From: Paenibacillus xylanexedens
GTDB taxonomy: Bacteria > Bacillota > Bacilli > Paenibacillales > Paenibacillaceae
Assembly (NCBI RefSeq): GCF_017874615.1
Contig: NZ_JAGIKV010000004.1
Span: 248,001 to 312,000 of the forward strand
DNA: 64,000 bases
Direction of reading: 5' to 3'
Position numbers and translations under genes: made by a program. The first letter of the stretch is position 1. Each line of letters begins with the position of its first letter. The notes under the pieces were generated by a model that was not told the origin of the DNA, did no database searches, and saw only the letters and a program-made list of their open reading frames with translations. Shown here in pieces: positions 54,105 to 63,500 of the stretch.

Positions 54105-54917
54105 TTATTTTTGCAATGTAATGTTTTTGTCGTCTGATGGCTCAGGTGTTTCACCATTCTCTGCTGATTGTTCAGCCAGCGCAGCAGCTTCCTCTTCTTC
54201 CTTCTTGAGTTGCATCTTCTCCATCTGCTCCTGCATCTTGTTGAAGGTTGCGTAGAAGTTAAAGAAAGCAAACCAGGCAATGATGCTGATAATGAAGAAA
54301 ACAAACAAGACCGGATAACGGAAACCGATGTAGAACAGCAATCCACTTCCCAGCAATGTGGAAAATACACGGAATGGTCTGATCAGCGTAAGCAATACCG
54401 CGTTTTTGATAATGAGTCCGATGGACATATGATAATGTACAACCATCGAGAAAAAGTTAAAGAGAGATACAAATAACAAGAGAAGCAGCACAAGCATAAT
54501 GATTCCCACGAGCTGCATATTGCGGAACTGCGTCATGTAGACTGTATAATCCAGATACATAATCGCGAACAGCAGTGTGTAAAAAATGCCCCCAATTAAA
54601 CTTTGCTTGTAGTTTTCCTTGTAACCTACAAAGAAAGTACGGAAGATCGGTACATCCGTATCGCCCATATTCCATTTACGAACAACCGTAAACAGCGCCG
54701 AAGTCGCCGGGAACAGTGTAAGCGGTGCCACAATAGCTATAGCCCAGTTCATTTGCAATGATTCGTTTGCGAGGTTCTGCTGCATCACGAGCAGTTTCAT
54801 AATCAAGAAAAACAAGAACGGAGACGAACAAATAGCCCACAACAGATTGGTTGCGGCCAGTCTCGTAATCCACTCTGTAAGCCGGTAGATCCCACCCATA
54901 GCTCCTTTAAATTCCAA
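54105..54917 (-). CDS. YesL/DUF624-family membrane protein
   Basis: 270 residues, starting at a TTG with GAGGAGGAG 6-8 nt upstream. Five to six membrane helices; the N-terminal segment MGGIYRLTEWITRLAATNLL and the PATSALFTVVRKW loop are typical of DUF624. The C-terminal 55 residues form a charged coiled coil (MQEQMEKMQLKKEEEEAAAL) and acidic tail on the cytoplasmic side. DUF624 genes often sit beside sugar ABC transporters, but this one does not. Function unknown. Confidence 0.85.
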   Translation of the reverse strand: MEFKGAMGGIYRLTEWITRLAATNLLWAICSSPFLFFLIMKLLVMQQNLANESLQMNWAIAIVAPLTLFPATSALFTVVRKWNMGDTDVPIFRTFFVGYKENYKQSLIGGIFYTLLFAIMYLDYTVYMTQFRNMQLVGIIMLVLLLLLFVSLFNFFSMVVHYHMSIGLIIKNAVLLTLIRPFRVFSTLLGSGLLFYIGFRYPVLFVFFIISIIAWFAFFNFYATFNKMQEQMEKMQLKKEEEEAAALAEQSAENGETPEPSDDKNITLQK

Positions 54918-55085
54918 ACATTTCTCCTCCTCTGCAGCCTTGCGAATTACCTGAAGTCTAATATTAATATACCTTATTATAGATAGTAAAAGCCAGTACT
55001 TCCCGAAAAGAGATCGTCATTGTCCTTAACTAGCGCTTCTGGCCGCTTCTGGCAGTGAAATAAATGATGCAGTAATTTTGAAAAG

Positions 55086-55117
55086 AAAAAAATGGAGCAG
55101 TTGCCCGCTCCATTTTT
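55086..55117 (-). terminator. Terminator of cshA
   Basis: AATGGAGC/GCTCCATT stem with T-run TTTTTTTC on the minus strand, just past the cshA stop. Confidence 0.85.
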
Positions 55118-55134
55118 CAGATCATACGTTTATA

Positions 55135-56733
55135 TTACTCGAAAGAAGAATCTTTCGCTGGACGACGTCCTTCGTTGCTGCTTGGACGCGGTTTGCGGTC
55201 ACGGTTGTAACCACCTTCTCTGCTTCCACCGCTAGTGCTGCTGCTACCGCTGTTACGATCACGGTTGTAGCCACCACGTCCGCTGCCACTGCTGTTGCGA
55301 TCGCGGTTGTAACCACCACCACTGCCACCGCTACCACTTGTGCGGTTGCCGCTGTAACCCGATGGTTTACGTCCGCCTGAGCGAACATCTGGTTTACGAC
55401 GTTTCGCACGGATTGGATCTTCAGGAGTCAGATCAACTTGAGCGTCTTTTTTGTCACCTGTCAGGAGCTTCAGTGCAGCCGACAACAGTTGAACAGAATC
55501 ATATTGCTCAAGCATTTGAATCGCAATACCTTTGTATTCGTTCAGTTCGCCTGATTGTACGATTTCCAGCAAGCGCTCTGCTGTCAAACGTTGTTTACCT
55601 TCAACTGCTTCTGCCATTGTTGGCAGTGGTTTACGTGGAATACGGTGACGTGTTACACGCTCGATGAAGTGCAAGTGATCAATCTCACGCGGTGTAACGA
55701 AGGACCAAGCAGCACCCTCTTTACCCGCACGACCTGTACGTCCGATACGGTGAACATAACTCTCCGGATCTTGCGGAAGGTCAAAGTTAACAACGTGAGT
55801 TACGCCAGATACGTCGAGACCACGTGCAGCCACGTCTGTTGCAACGAGTACGTCAATGCTGCCGTCACGGAACTTACGCATTACCGCATCACGTTGATTC
55901 TGGGACAAGTCACCATGAAGACCGTCTGCAGAATATCCACGTTTTTGCAAAGCTTCAGCCAATTCATCAACACGACGTTTTGTACGTCCGAATACGATCG
56001 CCAGTTCAGGAGATTCCATATCCAACAAACGGCTCAATGCTTCGAATTTTTGACGCTCAGGTACTTCGATATAGGATTGGTCAATCAATGGTGCACTAAC
56101 ATGTTTCGGAATCACAGAAATGTGTTCAGGATTGTTCAAGAATTGTTGTGCCAATTTTTGAATGTTAGGAGGCATTGTTGCTGAGAACAGCATCGTTTGG
56201 CGCTCGTCTGGAACTTGTTTCAGGATGGATTGGATATCCTCCATGAAACCCATGTCGAGCATTTCATCTGCTTCATCCAGTACAACAGTTTGTACATCAT
56301 CTAGTTTGATTGTTTTGCGGTTGATGTGGTCAAGGAGACGTCCAGGTGTACCAATGATGATCTGTGGTTTTCTTTTCAGTGCACGGATTTGACGCACGAT
56401 ATCTTGTCCGCCGTAGATTGGCAGGGAGCGCAGACCTTTGAAGCGAGTGAGTTTTTCGATCTCTTCAGCAACTTGAATTGCAAGTTCACGTGTAGGTGCC
56501 ATAATAAGGGCGCGGATTTTCTCGTCACTTTTTAAGATTTTGCTGATCAACGGAATACCGAATGCAGCTGTTTTACCCGTACCTGTTTGAGCTTGACCAA
56601 TCAAGTCTCTGCCTTCGAGTGCCAAAGGAATCGCTTTGGATTGGATCGGTGTTGCTTCTTCAAACCCGAGCTCAGTGATGGCTTGCAGCACCAGTGGTTC
56701 AAGATTGAAATCTGAGAAATTTAAATTTGTCAA
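55135..56733 (-). CDS. cshA: DEAD-box RNA helicase, CshA type
   Basis: 532 residues. Q motif [19 protein letters not shown], Walker [16 protein letters not shown] box [17 protein letters not shown] motif, and [14 protein letters not shown] dimerisation/RNA-binding region follows. The C-terminal tail (about 455-532) is Gly/Ser/Arg-rich with repeats of GGYNRDRN, as in CshA, binding RNA and degradosome proteins. It unwinds structured RNA in ribosome assembly and mRNA decay. The start is a TTG 12 nt after AAGGAG. Confidence 0.92.
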   Translation of the reverse strand: MTNLNFSDFNLEPLVLQAITELGFEEATPIQSKAIPLALEGRDLIGQAQTGTGKTAAFGIPLISKILKSDEKIRALIMAPTRELAIQVAEEIEKLTRFKGLRSLPIYGGQDIVRQIRALKRKPQIIIGTPGRLLDHINRKTIKLDDVQTVVLDEADEMLDMGFMEDIQSILKQVPDERQTMLFSATMPPNIQKLAQQFLNNPEHISVIPKHVSAPLIDQSYIEVPERQKFEALSRLLDMESPELAIVFGRTKRRVDELAEALQKRGYSADGLHGDLSQNQRDAVMRKFRDGSIDVLVATDVAARGLDVSGVTHVVNFDLPQDPESYVHRIGRTGRAGKEGAAWSFVTPREIDHLHFIERVTRHRIPRKPLPTMAEAVEGKQRLTAERLLEIVQSGELNEYKGIAIQMLEQYDSVQLLSAALKLLTGDKKDAQVDLTPEDPIRAKRRKPDVRSGGRKPSGYSGNRTSGSGGSGGGYNRDRNSSGSGRGGYNRDRNSGSSSTSGGSREGGYNRDRKPRPSSNEGRRPAKDSSFE

Positions 56734-57038
56734 AATTATTCATGCTCCTTTTATATGGTGGACATGGTGGACAATCCACTTTGTTGTCTGTATTCTTAAG
56801 TAGCGTTAATATTTATAGGGTATCCCAACAGGGCAAATTATTTTCACTAACGAATATAATTCCATGAATGGGTCCCCAACATAAGACTAAAACTACATAC
56901 ATGTGTTTGAAACATTTCAAAATTTTATTGCTCCATTTAGGAAAAGTTTCCTACTCAAGAATATCCACAAATTATTATATCACAAAACAATTCAAGATTA
57001 CCAGCAATCTGGTTTTAAATATAAATGAGGTGATTAAA
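56734..57038. other. Divergent cshA-yitT intergenic region
   Basis: Contains the cshA leader on the minus strand with a direct repeat TGTCCACCATGTCCACC just before its ribosome binding site, and an AGGAAA-AG-TTTCCT palindrome near 56940 on the yitT side. Promoters are not distinct. No further ORF has a ribosome binding site. Confidence 0.4.
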
Positions 57039-57860
57039 TTGCCCAAAATAATTTGGCACTCTTTAGTGATCATTTTGGGTGCTGCAGCTATTGCCTGCGG
57101 CTTCAACTGGTTTTTGGTCCCCCATCAGCTTTTAAGCGGCGGGGTGTCCGGTATTTCAATGCTTCTGGGTTATTTTACAACGTTGAATCTTAGTATAATG
57201 TATTTTGTTCTTAACATTCCCCTGCTCATTGCAGGTTGGTTTATTCTTGGACGACGCTTCATTACATTAAGTATTCTTTCGGTAGCAGCCACTTCCTGGT
57301 TCATTGCGCTTCTGCCTGTTTTTGCTGTGGCTACAGACCCTTTACTTAGTTCTGTATTTGGCGGTGTGCTTATTGGAATGGGTACTGGCGTTTCCTTCCG
57401 AGTCGGCGGCTCCACAGGAGGACTCGACATTGTTGGGTCCATTTTCACGCGTAAACGTGACTTTCCGATTGGTACAGTGATGGCCGGCATGAACGGTACG
57501 ATCATTATGCTTGCAGGATACCTGAGTGACAATTGGAATACAGCCTTGGCCTCGATGGTATCCATCTACATTACAGGCAAAGTGCTTGATCTGATCCATA
57601 TCAGTCACGTCAAAGTAACACTGTACATTATTACAAACGAAACCGAAGCCATGTTAAAGAAATTACTTGTTCGGCCTCGTGGAGTTACCAAAATTAAGAC
57701 TCAGGGAGCATACACGGATATTGAGAAGGACATGCTCATGACCGTTACCACCCGCTACGAGTTGGTTGAAATTAAACGTATTATCAAGGATACAGATCCA
57801 AACGCTTTTGTTAACATTGTGGAAACGGTTGGTGTTATGGGTTCATTTCGCAGAAGTTGA
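57039..57860 (+). CDS. YitT-family membrane protein
   Basis: 273 residues. The TTG at 57039 is chosen: GAGGTGATTAAA directly precedes it, and the frame upstream encodes no family sequence. Five or six helices (HSLVIILGAAAIACGFNWFL; GGVSGISMLLGYF; GGSTGGLDIVGSIF) form the DUF161 domain, followed by a cytoplasmic DUF2179 domain (VTLYIITNETEAM; MTVTTRYELVEIKRII). Widespread in Bacillales; transport role unknown. Monocistronic. Confidence 0.9.
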   Translation: MPKIIWHSLVIILGAAAIACGFNWFLVPHQLLSGGVSGISMLLGYFTTLNLSIMYFVLNIPLLIAGWFILGRRFITLSILSVAATSWFIALLPVFAVATDPLLSSVFGGVLIGMGTGVSFRVGGSTGGLDIVGSIFTRKRDFPIGTVMAGMNGTIIMLAGYLSDNWNTALASMVSIYITGKVLDLIHISHVKVTLYIITNETEAMLKKLLVRPRGVTKIKTQGAYTDIEKDMLMTVTTRYELVEIKRIIKDTDPNAFVNIVETVGVMGSFRRS

Positions 57861-58028
57861 GACACCTGTACGGTTAACAATTCACAACATTGTGGTATAA
57901 TAACGGTGTACGGCTCCTAAATATGTTGTATAGCAGGTTCAACCCTTCAATTTCACAGGCCATATGCTTTCCCGAATCGCGCCGAATGACTTACCATTTT
58001 GGAATTCGAGTAGGAAAGGGTGATTATT

Positions 58029-58223
58029 GTGGATATGGAAACGGTAAAACTGTTTGAGATTGTCAACAGATGGTGCCCGGAAATGCTCCCTTTCTTGAAA
58101 CCGAATGAACTCGACTCACTGATTGTCCTCCGGGATGGGCTGGGCATCCTGGAACAGGGAGACGCAATGGAAATCATTCAGTACAGTATTTGTGAGCATC
58201 AAAATGAGATTTACATTCAATAA
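58029..58223 (+). CDS. Small acidic protein of unknown function (64 aa)
   Basis: 64 residues, MDMETVKLFEIVNRWCPEML..., acidic and helical, without membrane segment. The GTG at 58029 has AAAGGGTGA 5-6 nt upstream; the ATG at 58035 is an alternative. Ends 20 bp before a terminator. Codon use and the ribosome binding site look genuine. Family not recognised. Confidence 0.65.
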   Translation: MDMETVKLFEIVNRWCPEMLPFLKPNELDSLIVLRDGLGILEQGDAMEIIQYSICEHQNEIYIQ

Positions 58224-58243
58224 TTTTTTTCAGATTGATCACG

Positions 58244-58292
58244 CCGCTTCTTGCAGGGGATTTCCTCAGCAGGAAGCGGTTTTCATTTTTTC
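58244..58292 (+). terminator. Terminator of the 64-residue gene
   Basis: CCGCTTC/GAAGCGG with inner TGC/GCA and GGA/TCC pairs, then TTTTCATTTTTT. Confidence 0.82.
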
Positions 58293-58386
58293 CATGTGTT
58301 TCATTACTTGATTAATATGGTTAAAAGCCCAGAGGCTTTAATGTATAATTCATACATGGAATGCACACATAAGGGAGTGGAAATGA

Positions 58387-59577
58387 ATGAACATGTTTTG
58401 GGCTTTACTGGCTATGGCCTTTGGAAGCTTTGGAAGCTTTGGTGGTGCCCCCGCAGTGGCGGACCAGGGAAACCCTCAATTCCAATCGTTAACCAACAGT
58501 TTTAACACCGCAATTATCCAATCTCAAAAAGATCAGGTTGTTATTGATGCCGATAACCCACCTGCCAAAATTGATCCTCAACCTGATGCACCTGTGGTCA
58601 AAGGTATTTATGTGACGGCCTACAGCGCCGGCGGCGCACGTATGAAAGAATTGCTGGAACTGACCGATAGTACAGAACTGAATGCCATGGTCATTGATAT
58701 CAAAGACGATCTCGGATACATAACTTATCCCACAGAAAACAAAGCGCTTCAGAAAATGGGTAAATCCCAACCTTTTATTCGAGATATCGATGCCTTAATG
58801 AAACGATTGCAAAAACATGAGGTCTACCCGATTGCACGTGTCGTTGTATTCAAAGATACGATTCTTGCCAAGAAAAATCCGGAGCTCTCCTTCCGTAACA
58901 AGGATGGATCTGTATGGGCAAATGGCAAAGGCGACAGCTTTGTGAATCCGTATAGCAAGGAAGTATGGGACTACAACATTGAGATTGCCAAGGAAGCTGC
59001 CAAGCTTGGATTCAAAGAGATTCAATTTGACTATGTTCGTTTCCCGGAAGGTTTCGAAACTCGAGCCGATGTACTGAAATATACCAAATCCGACAAGTCA
59101 CGAGTGGATGTTGTGGCTGAATTCGTGCAATATGCACGCAAGGAATTGGCCCCGCTAGGTGTTCGGGTCTCGGTTGATATTTTCGGTTATGCCGCTTCTG
59201 TACCTGCGGCTGAGGGCATTGGACAGGATTTTGTTAAAATATCCGAAAATGTGGACGTAATCTCACCGATGGTATACCCTAGTCACTATTCTACTGGCTG
59301 GTATGGGGTCAAGGACCCTGACAAAGATCCTTACACAACCATCAAGGGTTCAATGGAAGACACGCACAAGAAACTGGACCCTACTAAAGAACTCAAACCC
59401 GTCATTCGTCCGTGGATCCAGGACTTCACAGCAAGCTGGCTGGGCAGTGGACACTATGTCAAGTATGGCAAGAAACAAGTGGAAGACCAGATTAGAGCGA
59501 TGAAGGACATGGATGTGCATGAATATCTGCTCTGGAATGCGTCCAACCGTTATACATCAGGTGTACAATATCAGTAA
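58387..59577 (+). CDS. DUF4015 putative glycosidase, secreted
   Basis: 396 residues. A short signal peptide (MNMFWALLAMAFGSFGSFGG) contains a tandem SFG duplication. The TIM-barrel domain begins KGIYVTAYSAGG, continues with MVIDIKDDLGYITYPTENK and FKEIQFDYVRFPEG (Asp in the strand 4/5 position), and ends DVISPMVYPSHYSTGWYGVK. Such proteins are glycosyl hydrolase-like; the substrate is not known, and surface polysaccharide is a possibility. AGGGAGTG precedes the ATG. Confidence 0.88.
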   Translation: MNMFWALLAMAFGSFGSFGGAPAVADQGNPQFQSLTNSFNTAIIQSQKDQVVIDADNPPAKIDPQPDAPVVKGIYVTAYSAGGARMKELLELTDSTELNAMVIDIKDDLGYITYPTENKALQKMGKSQPFIRDIDALMKRLQKHEVYPIARVVVFKDTILAKKNPELSFRNKDGSVWANGKGDSFVNPYSKEVWDYNIEIAKEAAKLGFKEIQFDYVRFPEGFETRADVLKYTKSDKSRVDVVAEFVQYARKELAPLGVRVSVDIFGYAASVPAAEGIGQDFVKISENVDVISPMVYPSHYSTGWYGVKDPDKDPYTTIKGSMEDTHKKLDPTKELKPVIRPWIQDFTASWLGSGHYVKYGKKQVEDQIRAMKDMDVHEYLLWNASNRYTSGVQYQ

Positions 59578-59609
59578 TCCGCACTCTTTCATACTTCTCA
59601 TTTCATCCA

Positions 59610-59646
59610 ACCTCGTTCTGCTTGAAGCGGAGCGAGGTTTTTTGGT
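59610..59646 (+). terminator. Terminator of the DUF4015 gene
   Basis: CCTCG/CGAGG outer stem with imperfect inner pairs, then TTTTTT. Confidence 0.78.
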
Positions 59647-59774
59647 GTTCATTTTTCTCTGCCTGCCCTACTCTGCTTCTGTCCCTATTCAAATTGAACA
59701 AAATCCACTACAATAAATAGCTGTCCAGATATGACACTTGGATGACATCTCTTTAGAATAGCGAGGCACTGCCA

Positions 59775-61133
59775 GTGAACATGAACACAACAAGTTTTTC
59801 CCAAAAAGTGAAGCAATTCCTGATTATATTTCTGCCCATCTTCACCACTCAAATCGCCCTCTCTGCCATGTCGTTCTTCGACACGAATATGTCAGGCAAG
59901 TTTTCTCCGGCCGACCTTGCAGGCGTCGCAATCGGCACAAGTCTGTGGATGCCAGTTCAAACTGGACTAAGCGGGATTCTGATCGGTATTACACCTGTCG
60001 TTTCCCATCTGTTAGGTTCCAAACGGAATGATCAGATCGGGTATAACGTCATCCAGGCGTTGTATCTCGGAATTGCAGTCAGTCTCGTCGTTATCGGAGC
60101 CGGGGCGTTGTTACTTGGCCCTATACTGAACGGAATGCCTCTGGAGCCCCGGGTTGCCCAAGTTGCCTTATATTTTTTGTGCGCACTTGCTTTTGGCATT
60201 ATTCCGCTCTTCGGATATACCGTGCTGCGCAGCTTCATGGATGCACTAGGCCAGACGCGAACTACAATGTTCATTACGCTGGTCTCTCTGCCCGTTAATA
60301 TCTTGCTGAATTATCTGCTAATATTCGGCCGCTGGGGCTTTCCACAATTGGGCGGTGTTGGTGCTGGTGTTGCTACAGCATGTACATACTGGCTGATCTT
60401 TCTTATTAGTCTCTTTTTTGTCCATCGGGTAGAACCTTTCGCCCAGTATGGCATTTTCCGTCAATGGACCCGTGTATCATTGTCCAAATGGAAAGAGTTA
60501 CTCCAGATTGGAGTGCCCATCGGATTCGCGACTTTTTTCGAAACGTCCATCTTCGCTGCTGTGACTTTAATGATGAGCCGTTTCGATACCACAACCATTG
60601 CTGCCCACCAGGCGGCGCTGAATTTCGCTTCTACGCTCTACATGCTGCCTGTGAGTATATGTATGGCTCTTACGATCCTTGTGGGCTATGAGGCAGGTGC
60701 GGGGCGTCTGAGAGATGCCAGACAATACAGTCTGCTTGGAATTGGTGGAGCCATCGGACTCTCACTGCTGACAGCGATCGTGTTGATTGTGTTCGGCGAA
60801 CAGATTGCAGGCGTGTATTCGAACGATCGAGAGGTCATTGCACTTACGCAGCATTTCCTCATCTACGCCATTTTCTTTCAGATCTCGGATGCGATTGCTA
60901 CACCGACCCAAGGAGCACTACGTGGCTACAAAGATGTTAATCCGGCACTAATCATCACGTTCGTAGCCTATTGGATCATTGGCTTACCTGTAGGTTATCT
61001 AACTGCTACGTATACCTCACTCGGTGCCTTCGGATACTGGATCGGCCTCATTGCCGGACTTGCTGTAGGAGCAACAGCGCTTCTCTGGAGACTCTTCCTG
61101 GTACAAAAACAAGCCGCACTCCGCAAGGCTTAA
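59775..61133 (+). CDS. MATE-family multidrug efflux transporter
   Basis: 452 residues with twelve helices in two six-helix halves (first helix [20 protein letters not shown]; the halves show internal similarity, DTNMSG vs [12 protein letters not shown]). NorM/DinF-like cation/drug antiporter. The GTG at 59775 lies 8 nt after GCGAGG, with an ATG two codons later. Substrate unknown. Ends at a strong hairpin shared with pfkA. Confidence 0.9.
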   Translation: MNMNTTSFSQKVKQFLIIFLPIFTTQIALSAMSFFDTNMSGKFSPADLAGVAIGTSLWMPVQTGLSGILIGITPVVSHLLGSKRNDQIGYNVIQALYLGIAVSLVVIGAGALLLGPILNGMPLEPRVAQVALYFLCALAFGIIPLFGYTVLRSFMDALGQTRTTMFITLVSLPVNILLNYLLIFGRWGFPQLGGVGAGVATACTYWLIFLISLFFVHRVEPFAQYGIFRQWTRVSLSKWKELLQIGVPIGFATFFETSIFAAVTLMMSRFDTTTIAAHQAALNFASTLYMLPVSICMALTILVGYEAGAGRLRDARQYSLLGIGGAIGLSLLTAIVLIVFGEQIAGVYSNDREVIALTQHFLIYAIFFQISDAIATPTQGALRGYKDVNPALIITFVAYWIIGLPVGYLTATYTSLGAFGYWIGLIAGLAVGATALLWRLFLVQKQAALRKA

Positions 61134-61161
61134 CATTGATATACTCACTCCGTGAAACAAC

Positions 61162-61202
61162 AAAAAGAGCACAATCCACGTTAAAGCGGGATTGTGCTCT
61201 TT
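61162..61202. terminator. Bidirectional terminator between MATE and pfkA
   Basis: AAAGAGCACAATCC/GGATTGTGCTCTTT perfect 14-bp stem; T-runs in both directions. Confidence 0.92.
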
Positions 61203-61216
61203 GCGTATGAATCGAA

Positions 61217-62188
61217 TTATTGGGACAAACGTTGTGCAAGCTCGTAAGTCACCATATCGAAATCTTTTTTTGTGTTAACCACTTTATCAATATCCGTCAG
61301 GGTAAGCTCACCCTTGATAATGCCACAACCTTTGTCTGTCTCGCCTGCAATCAGACTGCGAACAGCGAAGTCTCCAAGACGGCTTGCCAAGTTACGGTCG
61401 AATGGAGTTGGCGTACCCCCACGCTGAATGTGACCCAGAACGGTTACACGCGGCTCATATGTCGGGCAACGTTCCATCAGTTCTTTTGCTACATCTTCAC
61501 CCTTGCCTACGCCTTCTGCAACGATGATAATACTGTGACGTTTGCCATGTGCAAAGTTAGCTTTCATCCGATCTGCTACTTCGTCCATGTCAAACGGAAC
61601 TTCTGGGACAAGAATCGTCTCAGCACCCGAAGCAAGTCCGGCATGCAGAGCGATATCCCCACAGTGACGACCCATAACTTCCACGATGGAAGAACGTTCG
61701 TGTGAAGACATCGTATCACGCAATTTGTTTACTGCATCAACCACTATGCTTACAGCTGTATCAAATCCGATGGTATAGTCGGTGAATGAAACATCGTTAT
61801 CAATCGTTCCTGGCAGCCCCATGGTGTTAATGCCCAGCTTGCTCAGTTTATTCGCTCCGTTGTAGGAACCATCCCCACCGATAACAACCAGACCGTCAAT
61901 GCCACGCGCACGCAGAATGTCCGCACCTTTTTGCTGGCCTTCAGCGGTATAGAACTCCTTGCAACGTGCCGATTGAAGAACCGTTCCCCCACGTTGGATG
62001 ATATCCCCTACACTCCGCAAATCCATTGGGAAAATGTCATTATTTAAAAGACCCTGGTATCCACGTTGAACTCCAAATACTTCGAGACCGTGAAACAGTC
62101 CGCTGCGAACAACCGCACGCACAGCCGCGTTCATCCCCTGTGAATCACCACCGCTCGTTAATACTGCGATTTTCTTTACTGCTGTCAT
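61217..62188 (-). CDS. pfkA: 6-phosphofructokinase
   Basis: A 323-residue ATP-dependent phosphofructokinase of glycolysis. GGDGSYNGANKLSKLG and the catalytic LPGTIDNDVSFTDYTIGFDT are present, with VEVMGRHCGDIALHAG for fructose-6-phosphate. The N-terminal ATP loop reads TSGGDSQGMNAAVR, where most family members have GGDSPGMN, and VSFTDYT replaces the common IPGTDFT. It is not followed by a pyruvate kinase gene, unlike many Firmicutes. GGAGGAAG precedes the ATG. Confidence 0.95.
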   Translation of the reverse strand: MTAVKKIAVLTSGGDSQGMNAAVRAVVRSGLFHGLEVFGVQRGYQGLLNNDIFPMDLRSVGDIIQRGGTVLQSARCKEFYTAEGQQKGADILRARGIDGLVVIGGDGSYNGANKLSKLGINTMGLPGTIDNDVSFTDYTIGFDTAVSIVVDAVNKLRDTMSSHERSSIVEVMGRHCGDIALHAGLASGAETILVPEVPFDMDEVADRMKANFAHGKRHSIIIVAEGVGKGEDVAKELMERCPTYEPRVTVLGHIQRGGTPTPFDRNLASRLGDFAVRSLIAGETDKGCGIIKGELTLTDIDKVVNTKKDFDMVTYELAQRLSQ

Positions 62189-62241
62189 GATGTTTCTTCC
62201 TCCTCTAGTTTCACTTCAGGCTCCGCAATATCACACCTGAC

Positions 62242-63321
62242 TTACATATTTTTCCGTATCCAGCGACTGAAAATGAAGAAAAATATTCTTGTGATCGGAC
62301 TATTTTTCAGCAGACGTTTGGATACGACGCGAACTTCCTGTTGTTCGCTGACTTTGGGATCAGACAGGTAAATGGCAATCAGTCCTTCGATGATCATCCG
62401 GTGAAAGGAGCTTCCCGGAATCTTCTGTACATCACTGCGTGCCATCTCCACAATAAAAGCAATTCGGTCCAGCATTGTCTCCACATTCTCATAATAGTTG
62501 CAGAAGTTGAGATCTCCCCCGATGCGGTCCTCATCCTGATCAATTAAATAATCGAGCATAATGTGCAATGCGCATACATGTGGGAAATAGGCCGTGTGGA
62601 TCGAGGCCGCTTGCTCTTCAGTCAACTGATCGTCACTCGCAGCCAGAAACAGCATGAAAACGCCCAGTGTAGAGCCAGTTGCAGCAGCAAATTCGTTCCA
62701 ACGAAACTGAGGTGTGCGATGACGATGCTCCGACCACCATTCGAGCAGTGCCGTTTCTCTCAGTTCCGGCTTGATATGCTTATATACCTGCAGGTCCGTG
62801 TATAGGCCTGCCAGATCCTGAATTTGGGGCTTGGCGGACGTATAGCCTGGTAACTGACGGGTCAGTTCCTGACATGTGGTCACCAGATTCCGCAGATATC
62901 CACCGTCATCCTGCTCCTCACGGAGGGCATAATAATTGACGGGAGTTGCTTCGGGATCTACCGCATCAAGCATGGATTGATGGAGAAGACGAAAGTCATC
63001 CGGGTCCATCGAAGTGCTGCGGTCGCACAGATTGTCCAAATAATCACTAATAGTTTGATATGAAACGATCAGCGGAATCAGAATGTGTCTGTTCGGCAAA
63101 TCAGCTAATGCGTAGACGGTTCCGCCTTCACAGTGAAACTGTTTATCCTTCAGACTGGCAAGTGCCTGTGTACGCAACTCCTCATTCGGAATCGCATCAG
63201 CTTGGGAACGCCATCCATTCAGTGCCTTCCGTGTTTCCGGAATGGTGTATTTGTACACCCCTCTCATCAATGCCAGCGGTCCACGCGGATATTGATGACG
63301 TTTTCGATTTGATTGGCTCAA
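62242..63321 (-). CDS. ytpB: YtpB-like sesquarterpene (tetraprenyl-beta-curcumene) synthase
   Basis: 359 residues, DUF2600 family. QTISDYLDNLCDRSTSMDP and HIMLDYLIDQDEDRIGGDLN are its Asp-rich metal sites of the large class I terpene synthases lacking DDXXD. In B. subtilis YtpB makes the C35 terpene tetraprenyl-beta-curcumene, linked with spore membranes and stress. It is 53 bp upstream of pfkA on the same strand and may share a transcript. Starts at TTG 11 nt after GGAGG. Confidence 0.9.
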   Translation of the reverse strand: MSQSNRKRHQYPRGPLALMRGVYKYTIPETRKALNGWRSQADAIPNEELRTQALASLKDKQFHCEGGTVYALADLPNRHILIPLIVSYQTISDYLDNLCDRSTSMDPDDFRLLHQSMLDAVDPEATPVNYYALREEQDDGGYLRNLVTTCQELTRQLPGYTSAKPQIQDLAGLYTDLQVYKHIKPELRETALLEWWSEHRHRTPQFRWNEFAAATGSTLGVFMLFLAASDDQLTEEQAASIHTAYFPHVCALHIMLDYLIDQDEDRIGGDLNFCNYYENVETMLDRIAFIVEMARSDVQKIPGSSFHRMIIEGLIAIYLSDPKVSEQQEVRVVSKRLLKNSPITRIFFFIFSRWIRKNM

Positions 63322-63500
63322 AATAAATGTGCCTCCACTTGGTTGAATACGTATTAGAGCGATTTTTAACCATTCCTATTATAATATGATCCCCTTAATT
63401 GTACAAATGATCTGCCGCATATTCCGCATAAAAAATCGCATCCGCGCCCAAAGCTTTGTGATATACTAGGCATATTTCATCCATCAAAGGAGTCGTTGAC

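Noticed and set aside
55078..55409. Ala/Thr/Val-rich frames on both strands at the cshA 3' end
   Set aside because: They are alternate readings of the repetitive [14 protein letters not shown] tail of cshA.
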